Notes under the pieces: model-generated
What the model was told of the DNA's origin: nothing
The model's input: only the letters and a program-made list of their open reading frames with translations
Databases searched by the model: none
Part shown: piece after piece, positions 51,008-63,000 of the stretch
Numbering within the stretch: position 1 is the first letter of the stretch
Layout: the number at the start of each line of letters is the position of its first letter
Made by a program: the position numbers and the translations under genes
Assembly: GCA_947184155.2 (NCBI GenBank)
Contig: CAMXCT020000378.1
Coordinates: forward strand, 130,001 to 194,000
Origin: Cladocopium goreaui
Lineage: Eukaryota > Sar > Dinophyceae > Suessiales > Symbiodiniaceae
Direction: 5' to 3'
Length of the DNA stretch: 64,000 nucleotides

Positions 51008-54000
51008 TACGAAAGGGCCTTCAGTTCGGCAAGATGAAGCATTGTGTCAAAGTTAAAAGATCGCTTGAGAGGCTTGAACAAAGGTGTGCCCAATGGTTCA
51101 GAAGGCCAGTTGGTGCTTTTCGAAAAGCAGGGAAGAATCCCGGAAATACAGTACTTGATCCACATAAAGCAAAAAAAACAGCTGAGGGCTGCACAAATCA
51201 GGACTGTTGCAGAACCAAGCCGAGCTCGGTTGAATAGGAAACGGCTGCGAATATGTCGGCTACAGGTTCAAACCCTGCAAAAACTCTCCTGCCCCATGCA
51301 CAACAAGTCCGAAACAAGTCCGATAAGTGATGGATCAGGCTCTTTGAATTTGCAACTGGCCCCTGACAAGAGCTCTTCCAACCCCTTTAAGGCTCGAAGA
51401 TCTTCAAATGATCTCGTCGCGTCCAGCCTTCTCCACTTGAGATGTCTTACTCTCAGGTATGTAGCGGCACCTAAAGCTACTGAAAAATACTGAAAATATG
51501 AAGAGTCATTTCCCATTTGCGCTTGCAGCTTGCAACTCTAAGAACCAAGTTTAAGGTGATTTGCCTCGCACAAAGCATGCATTCAAACACAAATCTGAAC
51601 AGGAGATATTTTCAAATCTTTTCCTGCATCAGTGTCATGAAAAAATGCTCCACTTCCATGCGTCAGCTGATTTCACTTGATGTCCTGCGTGACTTCTGCG
51701 TGACTCTGGGCCAGGGACTTCTCAACAATCTCTCGCGCCAAAGATCTTATGTCCTCAGATGTTGTGAGTCCTGGCAGTTGCAATCTCTGGCCACCCTGAA
51801 GCATTTCTGTTTCTGCTCGCAATACCTTCCACACCTTTCACTTGACAAATTTGACATACGCTGCATACGCTTTTCGTTTTCATCGGCCTCGCATGGCTTG
51901 GCCAACAGGGACTTCACGCTTCTCTTGCGTCTTCTCCACCTGATCTTCGGAATCCGAATCCGGATCGAATCAAAACTGATCAAAACTGAGATTCGAAATG
52001 TCCATCCCTTGGAATCCCCGCGCTGATTGGCATCCCATCCTGAAGCATCACGAAGCATCACGAAGCATCACGAAGCGCGCCATAAAGAAACGTCATAAAG
52101 TTCTCAAAATGGCTTGCGCTGGAGCATGCCAGACGCGAATTGACAAGAATTTGAGAATGAAAGGGATTTCCGAAAAAAACTTGGTTTACCATGTTTACCG
52201 TTAAGCCGAAAGCGGCTTAACCCCGTATTTTTCCATGTTCCCATCCAGCTGACGCTGACCTCATCAAGGTGAGTGACCTCAGAGGTGAAGTTTACCACCT
52301 CGGTGCACGGTCGCAGCAGGTTGCGGTCGCAGCAAGGTCGACCATGGCGGCTGGGGCACCAAAGCATCACCGTTAGGGCTGGCTTCAATCTTGCCGGGCC
52401 TAAGATTCTACGGCACTGGAAACCATTTGGATTCATTTGGACGATCAAATCAATTTTGTATGAAGTGTACGGCATGACGTGGGAAGCATGACAACTCAGC
52501 AACAACTCAGCTCCAGCATGTCGAAATGCCCGCCTGATGTGTTTCTTGACGGGCATCTTGCTACCTGACATGCTCACACAGCCACATCTCTCATTTCAAC
52601 CGCATCCGCAAGATTCAGATCTGACAATGTCTGACGAAGATACTTAATGATACTTACCGCATCTGCGAGACAAGAACATCAAGTGCAACCACAAAGTAAT
52701 ACAATCTACATCATTTCATCTTGGGAGATCCCAAAATGAACCTCTGATTGGGGACGCTTCATGCCATATGGATAAAGGAATTGGGCTTCCCACATGACAA
52801 CTATTGGGGAAAACAAAATTCATGTTCCAAACCACCAATCAGTCAATCATATCATCCCAAGAAAAAACATGAAATCTTATATCCATATCCATATCGATCA
52901 TATCATCCTATATCCCCATGATATCCCCATGATATCCCCATGAAAACGGCCGCCAAAACCGCTGAGTCCGCTACGTCAGCGCCCAGCAGTCGACTCGGTC
53001 GATGCCATGGGGCGCAACATCACCCGCCGGAGTGAACCCAGCGAGGCACCTGGAAGGAGGAAACAAAGCAACAACCAGACATTTCATGACATTTCTGCGT
53101 CAAAATATGTACAAAATAACACTGATTCAAGATTGTAAGATATAATATTAAGATTGTGTTTCTTTGAGTTGAGGATATCAGAAATACATGTTGAATCAGA
53201 AATTTGTCACTGATATATTTCTGTGTGTATTCCTTGTTCCTATTTGAAGTGATGTGGTGATATGTTTGCGGATATCACTAGATTCTGCTGCTTGGACTAG
53301 TCCAGATTTCCATTGTACTAGTGGTCCAACTGTCCTTCCAGGGAGCTGTGCTGGACTTTGAGCCGAAGATGTTAAAATTCTGAGTCGTCTCCAGGCAGCC
53401 ACAAGACCTATTGATTCGCCCTGCCATGTTACCCATTGAAAAACACACCAAAAAAACTGCCACGGAAAAAACTGCCATGGCATTCTGCTAAAAAACACCT
53501 CTTTTCCATTCTCGACCTTTCATCGCATCACAGATGTCAACTTCGACACTTCAACTATCTGTCAAGTCCTATGGCAGTAAACTCACTTTTTTGAGCGGTT
53601 AAACCTCAGTCTGTCCAGTGAATTGATTGCAACCAGAACGTACATGGCATGACATGGCATCTGAAAAATCGTTGATTGAATTGGTCATAAGTTATCAGTA
53701 AAGTGAGGTGAAAGTTCTCTTCTGAAAGACTGAGACACAGTTTGAAGTAAAATTAGTTGAGGATAATCTATCATCATCTATCATCTTTGAAATGTCGTTC
53801 AAGGATCATGTTTCAGGAGCAAAATCTCCAGAGGATTTCAATGTCAAAACATGTCAGCTGACCCTGAGAAGCTGACCCTGCTGGACTTTTCCCTTTCTTG
53901 GGCCTCTTGGCTTCCTTCAAAGGTAGAAGCAACTCGCCATCCGGATCCTCGGAACACACAGAAACCTCCGGATTTTTGTTGTTGAGATCCCATAAAGTAT

Positions 54001-57000
54001 TCGTATGTGGCAAAAGATGCAAAATCTACATCACCAAAATGACTTAAAATGACATCATTGGCATTATTAGGATATTTATGGATCATGTCATAATATATCA
54101 TGATATATATCATGATTCATGATATATGATATATCATGATGGCTGTCTGAGTTGTGATGAGTTGATGAGTTCTGTGTTGAAAAACGCCAAGTGTCCCGTA
54201 GTCTTCGGCTCTTCAGGATCGGTGCCTGTGAAGCACAGCGGCGAAAAGCGGCGACAGCGCAACGGACGTCGGAAGCACACGTCGCGAGGGCGGAGGGCGG
54301 CGCCGCGCCTCTGCCGGCAATGCTTTCACCGCATCTGGGACGTAGACCTTGGGTCAAGTCCAACACCCCAACTGGGTGGGAAATCTGTGGAAATCTGTGG
54401 AAATCTGTGGAAATCTGTGGAATGGGTTAGTTATGGTTAGTTCATGTTAGTTCATGTTATTTCGTTGTTTCACACGCTTTCACCATTTCCCTGTCACTTC
54501 ATCTCACTTCATCTCACTTTGTCACCACGGGTGCGGAATGCTTCAGGTTCTTCGCCCACTTTGGGATGCGGTTTCCCGCAGCAAACTACATGGGCCGAGG
54601 TGGCCAAGATGGCCCTGCATCGATGCAGCACTGAACATCACTGAACCACTTTCAGCTCAGGCATCAGGCATCATTTCTAGCCCTGGACAAGTGGCAGGCA
54701 TCACCTTCATCATCCGTGAAATCACCATCGACAAGGTGGACAGTACATCTTGTTTTACAACTGGAAATGAAAAAGTTCAACTCTGTCAACATCAATGAGA
54801 AGGTCCTTATAGTTTCAACCTTTCGAAGTGACACAAAGTGACACAAAGTGACACAACACAGTTCACACAGTCGAAGGGCAACAAACTCAGTACATTCGAC
54901 ACATAGGTTCGCAGGCATGGACTGATCTGTCCAAGTGTCAGTGACTAGGGAAACAGGAGGAAAACACCAGGAAAATCATGAGAAACAAACATGCAGAGAG
55001 CAGCAACAGTGCGCTGTTAGGCTGACAGCTTCAGGCTGAAATCAAGCCACGGCGCCACCGGAAGGCAATGGCAGCTGGAATCAACATGGAATCAGCATGG
55101 AATGCTGAAGTGACATGCTGAAGTGAAGAACAGCGTCCTAAAAAAAGTCCTTACCCTTTGGTGCCCTAATCGTTGCCCATCCTTTGCCCATGTGCCACGC
55201 AACACCTGGGATCCCTGTAAATCAACCATTTTCCTATGGATCCTATGGATCCTATGGATCCTATGGATCCTATGGATCCTATGGATCCCTTGGAACCGGC
55301 AGTAAAGGTAAAGTTGACTGCAACCATCTGGCATCCGGATGACATCTCAGGTTTTCTCGGTGTCCCAGTTGGTTTCCGGAAGATCGCCATGGCGCGTCGT
55401 GGAGATCGCTGGGAGCTGGGAGCTGGGAGCTGCTTTGAGCCACGCAGCACAGACATGGCCCAGTGGCCAGTGGCCAGCCCAAGGTTGTAAGTGCAAAGCC
55501 AATCAGTCAGCAGAAAAAAAAAACACCTGGATGTCAAAAGAACGAAATCCCCGAGTTCAAGTGTTACAATTGTTACATGTTCTAAAAATGCCAAATACCA
55601 AAAAACTGCATTGGAGGTAAATCTATATCCTAAATTATCATAATAAGTCTCCCCTCTGCTGCAGAGCCGCCTGTAACTTTGGGACTTGTGAAGGGAAGAG
55701 CACCGACTTTGCTCCATCGCTGCGGTCCATGCTGCTGGGCACCACCAAAAGTCCCCAGACCACCAACTTAGTCGAGAGAGTGGAGGTACTGGAGACTGCA
55801 AACTGGTCCAATGACAGAAAAAGCCATGTGGTTTAACATGTTTAATACGTTTAACCAAAGATATGCACCAAGTAGTCGTAAATCAAGAGTTGCCAAGGCG
55901 AACATTTGCTCATCCAGCAGTCCATGCACCACGTAGTGAGTCCTTTCCATTCCTTTCCATCCATGGTTCATCAAGGTTTATGTGTTTTTCCATGTTTTTT
56001 CCATTTGATAGCCATAAAATGAGCTAGATCCATCCCCTTTGAGACCCAAAAAATTCGATTCCTGACCAAAGCCTGAGGCTATGGCGACCAACAGGAACAG
56101 GGCGAAGGGCAACACATCCTGGGCGAAGGAACAGGGCACACATCGAGTACCCGGAAGTCGAACGAACCCAGGGGAAACCAGGGGAAACCAGAACTTTTGA
56201 CCCCAAAATCGGCTTCAGATCCACCAAATTCTGAGGTTTCACCGGTTTCACCCGTTCTGCCGTGATGGGTTTACCCCAGCAATGGCGGTAGCCCCTGGTA
56301 CCTGGCTTTACGGTGACCGTTCCTACGGTGCCAAGAGACGTCCAGGGTGATCTCTCCGAAGCCTTCCTTGGGAAGTGGACTCGCCAGCCCCAAGGCCTGT
56401 GCTCCTTCCTCCGTTGTAGGATCAAAGGCCTCGCAGAAGTGGATGATTTGACAAAGGAGGAAGTCCTAAGTTACTATCTACTGATATAAACATCTAATAT
56501 ATGTCGTTGTATATGATTATATGATAAAGAATTGAATGTAATGAATCAGTAATGAATGTAATGAATGCAATGAATGTAGGGAGTAACAAAACACATCAAA
56601 ACACCACAAGACTCATCATGACTCATCATGACCCTCCGGTCCCACTGGTCCCACAGGAGCCTCGTTGGTGCCTGTGGTGACCACGCGGACGACGGTGCTG
56701 AAGAATTGCGCCAGGTTAGGCATCTGCGGAAAAGTGGTAGGAGAAGAAGATAGAAAATGATTATTTTAAAAAAAAAATGTTTGATCCCATTTGATCCCAT
56801 TTGATCCCTTCATCCTTAGTTTCAAGTCAAGTTCAAAGATTGGGACAGAACTGTTGGAATCTTGATGAAATGCATCGGTTGTCCTTCGAGTTTTCAAGCC
56901 AATTGAAAGCAGTAGGAGATGTAGGAGTTTGAAGTGAGGACGACTAAATATGAAATATCTGTTTTGGCATCAGGGAGAGGAAGTGTAGCCCGTGTAGCCT

Positions 57001-60000
57001 CGAAAGCTTCTGATCGTGACGGTGCTACAACCGCAGCTGACAAGCCCAGCAAAGCTCCAGCCTGGCAAATGAACTACGCAAGGATCAAACGAGGAAAGCA
57101 TCATGTGGATCTCATGTGGATCTCATGTGGATCTCATGTGGATCTCATGTGGATCTCATGTGGATCTCATGTGGATCTCATGTGGATCTTGTCGTTTGGG
57201 CTCAATGGTTTCTCTTTTCTCCAAAACTTGATGGATTCTTTGGATTCTTTGGATTCTTGAAGCTGTCCACAAGACCGGTAAGGAAAACTTTCGAGAAAGC
57301 ACACCCAAAGCTGAGAGTTCACAGCATGTCGTACCTGAGGTCTAGTAGGTCTTGACGGGATAAAGGCCTCTCGGCTAATGGCTGCCACCTGGGAACCCCT
57401 GGGAACCAAGGGAACGAATCCTCGAACTCATCCCCGATTAAAAGCGGTCACGGCACTGGAGCTGAGCTTCGAACCAGGACCAGGATGACCAGGGCAAAGC
57501 CCAAGACTCCCTTGGACTTCGAGAAGGCCATACAGTTCTGAAAGTTCTGAAAGCATCTGGACGATGTAAGGACTCCATGGCAAAGTATTCTTTCGCAGTT
57601 TCTGAGGCTCTGGACTCTTCGCCGTCTGAAAGTCGCCATGATCGCTTTGCCAAGTCTCCGAGGTGTCCGAATTGATTGGTACAGTGTCACCCGTGTCACA
57701 GGGAACTTAGATCGCTACAGATGATGTTCTGAGGCCAAAGATGGCATTTCTTGTTCGGAACATTTTAGAGTACCGTGCCTTTTGCTGGTGTCCAAATGTT
57801 TGTTGGCTGCCCTGTGCCATGTTGATTTAATAAGCTCATGGCACAAGCCATCCCGCTTTTGAATCAATGCTGCAGTGTCAGGCAAAAAACATGGCGCAAA
57901 CTCATTCTGAGATAACCTCAGAACTTCATGATCTTCATGTAATTGCTCACATTGGTTCCTCGAGGCAGTCGCACTGCTTTTTGAAATTGCTGCGATCGCC
58001 ACAGACTTTGGTGACAACAATGCCACATTGCTTTCTGCAAGGAGGCGAAACTTGTCCAGTCATACATGATCAATCTTGATCATACATGTTTTTACATGTT
58101 TTTCCCACACAACAAGTAGACTAAGTAACAACAAGTAGACCTTCAAAGATGACAAGTTGTCCCTCTCCAATTTCCTCAGTTCAGTGTTATATTGTTTATC
58201 TTGGATGCTGGATACTAGATTTGCAGGCGTGTGAAACACAGGATTTTGCAGCTTAGAAAGATGCAAATCTTTGCTAAATATCTGGGCTCAGAAACCCAAG
58301 AAACGGCCATCACTGCCCCTGCAGCTTTGACTTTCCGCATTAGCATGGCTATGGCAGCTATGGCAGCTATGGCAGTTGCACAGTCCTTGCCTGATTCCGG
58401 TCCCAGCGTATTTTTCATCATCCCACTGGGGGATAGACATGCCTTGCAGCAAAATCAGCAAAATTCATTGGATATTCATTGGATATTCATTGGATATGCA
58501 GGTTTTGTCAAAAAAAAACTTCAACCTGCTGGGAGCCATGAAGAAAAAAAACGGAAACGGCTGATGTGTTTTTTCATGTCTTGTTGCGCTGATTTGGTCA
58601 GCCCCAGCCACTGTGCTCATCTTTATTCATCTTTGCAGTTTCCGTTTGAGTCCTATCTTTGCCGAATTTCCATGAATTTCCACGTTCCAACTCTGAGGCA
58701 AAGGCTCAAAGTTCTGGATGAAAGCCCACGTCTGGGAGGTACAGTGCTCATGTTGCCTTGCAAGTGGAGCAATGCGCAGCTTATCCATTGGTTATCTTTA
58801 CAAAATGATAGAAGCCAAGCAGCAAGCCTGGTGGCCTCGTGCCTAAAGATTCTAAGATGTGTTATACTTCAACATTTATAATCATTTATCATATATCATC
58901 ATTTTATAATGCATTTATCATCATGTATCATCATTTATCCACATCATTTTACAGAGAAAGACTGATAAAAATGTCAAAGATGTGGGAAATCCATCAGGAG
59001 CTTCTCCGCGGTGCATCTTTTTCGCCGCTACGCCATCTCTACGCCGCGGGCCAATCGCGGCATCCCCAGCGAGAACCGCCGCCGGCGGCGCTGGAAGACC
59101 TAGCCATGTCCCGGACCTTGTGGCTGCCGTAAGCGAAAACCTGCGAGACAAGTGGAGCCAAGAGGAGCCAAGAGGAGCCAAGTGGCCAGAGCTAAGTGGC
59201 AACAAACTAAAGATATCTAAAGAATTCTAAAGATATCTAAAGATATCTAAAGATATCGATGTTAATCGTGTTCGACAAGAAAACCCATTGGACTGATTCA
59301 ATGATATTCAATGTTTGTCTCTGAATGAGATTTTAGATCGTCGAATTGGCAGCGCAAAGAAATTGGATGCGGACCCGCACAACCAAGTCTTCAGACCTTA
59401 ACAGTGCTGGGACCATCAAACCGAATCAAACCCCAATGTTGAAATGTGTCCTTTGATGTCCTTTGCGTATCGATTCGATCTGTGATTCTGGCTCTGGTAA
59501 CGGGGGTGGTGGGGATGATGCTTGCGTGACTTCGACGAACATCTCCTGACAGTCACAGCTGAAACGGAAGAAATGAAGGATGGAAAAACTGACACCGTCT
59601 CACAAATGGCAATTGCATTACCAATATCACAAAACTGCACAAAACTCCTCCTCTCTGTCTTCTTTGGGATAGCCTGAATTTCCATTCACGTTCTGCTCAC
59701 TCTCTGCCTCAGTGAGCGTAGTCGGGTTCTGCTCCACAATATCAGTTCAATAAGACAGTTCTGACTCGATCAGTCTACAGTGGCATATTCAACGAGAGCA
59801 ATTCAAGAATGATCCAGCAAAAAACACAACAGCTAATATATTAGCTAACATGTGAAATTGAGCTTGATAAGTAAAAGCTCCAACAAATTTCGTGTGACAT
59901 TGAAACACTCCCAAGTTTCCATGATTTTGGTGTGCCATGGGTTTAATGGTTCAACGTTGGGCCTCCATCTCGGCTTCTGTTTTTACAGTGGCATTGGCAG

Positions 60001-63000
60001 CAGCACCGCCGCCTCCCTCCTTCCGTGGCTGGGACTAATGTGGGATATACGTGTAAAATGCAGTGCAACATAATGCAAAACGCAGGCACGCGCAGAAGAT
60101 TCCATGTTAAGCTGAAAACAATGAAAACAATGCGTACCTGTGGTCGTGGAGTGGGAGAATGTGGGAGAGATGGATAGATGTATGCAAAACATGGCAAAAA
60201 CATGGGGAAGAAAAAGAACTAGAAAGCGAAAATGGATGAAAATGGTCTGAAACTTTCGCTGTCCATCACCGAGAGAATTCGTCTGCGCTCGCAAAAGTTA
60301 TTCGTCCCGGTGCGGTTTTTGATAGTCGAAACCCACGATCCACCGAGAAGACTGTGCAGGGACCTCCGAAATCGCAAGTCAAGTGTACCATATGTACAAA
60401 ACTTTCAAACAAGACAACACGTGATTCCATTGTAGTTTCTTGGTATCCATGGCCCCCTCTGATTCTACAAGCATCTACAAGCCCTGTCAGTTCGATTTCC
60501 AATCGTATCCCAAGGCATGTCCAATATCATCACTATATTATTCCAGCATGCTTCCAACATAGGTCCAGTAAAGATCCATCATGCAGGTACGACTTTTTAC
60601 AACATGATAATGCCCAAAAACACCACAACGACACCACCAAAATGAAAAAAACTGTGCACAACAAAAAAAAGAGGAACAGCAAATGAATCAAATGAACATA
60701 TTCCCCTCCGTCCTCCATCCCCACAATCCTTGGTACCTCGTCCACAATCAAAGGCGTTTGACACTCGCTGGACCAAGCGGTTGGCAGACTAAATGACAAC
60801 GACGATGCCTTTGAGAAAAAAACGAAGAAAGAGAAGAGAAAGAGAAGAAAGACAGAGAAAAACAATCAGTAGAAAGAGAATCCAGAAAGACAGGAGATGG
60901 CAAAGGAGAGAAGGTGTGAGTTGTAGATGCGTAGTGGTGAAGTGTGTAGATCTGCGATGTGCAGATGTGAAGTATGTGGCTATGTGAAATGTGTAGCCAT
61001 GAAGCATGTAGCTATGCGAAGTGTGTAGATGTGAAAGGCGTGGATGTGATGTGTGTGTGTGTAGATGTGCAAATCTAAAATGTGTAGATGTATTGATGTG
61101 AAGATGTGAAATTTGTAGGTACGATATGCAGATGTTTTCTCACGTGATTATTTTCGAAGAACTTTTTGCTCAGGCGCTTCAAATGAATCTGGTTGGTTGA
61201 AAACAGAAAAGCGGGGGCAAACCAACACTGGTGGGGAAAACAATGCCGGAGACATTCAAAGATCAATGCAAGAATCATCCAGAATCATCCAGCATCCTGT
61301 GTACCATGAACAATGCCTCCATTGATGCTGTGCAAAAGTCGTCAAATGCTACATCCTGCCACTGCCACACAAAACACCACGGCACTCCTTCCTCTGTGCT
61401 CCACCCCGGCTCCGGCCCTTCGGCTGCCAGTTGAAGAGAGCCAACTCCAGCTTTTGGTCCTTCGACACAAGAGCAAACGCAAACCAGCGGCCGAAAATGT
61501 TCCAAGGACGATCCGTGAAATCTCGGGCAAAGCAGGGCCTTCTCAGCAAGCTGGCACTGCAAAGCTTCCTTCCAACCTTCTCAGCTCGCTCCAATAGTTG
61601 GGAGAATTGCAGAATTCAAGCAAAAACATGAAACCATGGAAAAACATTCAAAAACTGTGGTGTTTTCAAATTCATCTGAACAGAAAGAAACCTCTTCAAA
61701 AAGCCATTTATCGCAAACGATGCATTGCACCAAACTGCACCATGCACCACCATGCACCACCATTTCCATGTGTAATGAAAGAGTTGCACCCAAGTGGCCG
61801 TGCAAGGTCCTACCCGTACCTTGATTTGGACAGTGCTACAGGACTGTTTGACCATGTTGACCATGCAGCACATTTTCCTTTCGCAAGTTGCATGTGTTCC
61901 ATATTTTTCTATATGTTTTACGGATCAAAATGATGAAATCTATTGAAATTTGTTGAAATTTGTCGCACAGTGCCTTCTGTGACTGCTCCGCCAAGCTGCT
62001 CCAAATCTCCACCCGCCGAACCTCTCGGCGCTCGGAGGCGACGCCAACGATGCCAACCCGACACCGAACAAAGATCCGGAAACTTCGCAGCGCGCCTGTG
62101 GGGGCAAGGTCCGCGACAAGAAGTGCGCCTCAGACCGAGGTGAAACACGACATGTGCACAACATGTGTACAACATATGTGTTTCATATGTGTTTCACCGT
62201 TGTGGAACTGTTGAAACATGGCGACAGGTCACTAGAATATACTAGAATTACGAGAAGAATCCATGAAAAATGCAGTGAAACATCTGGGAACAGAATCGGG
62301 TGCCTTGAGGCCAACGCCTTGCAGTTCCGCAGGCGATCAAGGCCACATCGACCGTGGTTCCTGCCACTTAAAATGTAACCCTTGTCGTCGCATTGTCGTC
62401 GCATTGTCGTCGCATATGTCGCACATGAAAGGATAGGACATGGCCAGGTACTTCCAGAGAAAATCTGAAACTTCGACTCATTGATCCAAGATGACCCAAG
62501 TGCGTATGAACAGTCCATAGCCTGTATCCTATCCTCATCCCACGAGCTGCACCTCGTACTTTGCAGGGTATGTTGCCGCCATCCGTAGAGTTGCTGAGGC
62601 ACCTGGCTCAATAAAAATAACTATACATATATTATACCTATATATGTCAATATATGTATTTATATATATATGCATGTATAATTCATGAATTAACTTTATA
62701 TTAGTACATCATTGATATTGGTGTCTTCTCCAATTGTTTTCTCCTGTCTTTTAGGGTCGGACTCTGGGCGAGGCACCTTGCCAATGCGAGCACCAGCCTC
62801 TGCGAGGCGCCTTGACTCCAGTGAATCGATAGGTTTTCTATGGGTTTCCCACAGAAAGAACATTAATATAGTATAATTAACCCAGCTTTGCAACCCAACA
62901 GCATACCTGAATCTTCCACCTACGTCTTTTTTCAGACCCTGTGCCAAAGTCCTGTTTTTTCAGTACCCAGAAAACTTTTCAGGACCTACTCTCAAATTCA

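Noticed and set aside
51044..52026. Plus-strand frames of 149 and 169 codons
   Set aside because: The opposite strand shows exon-like segments with matching gene direction; these look like antisense shadows. A real plus gene is not fully excluded.
58231..58881. 216-codon plus-strand frame
   Set aside because: It runs over two better minus exons, an 11-bp array (58465-58497) and A-runs typical of reverse-complemented acceptor tracts.
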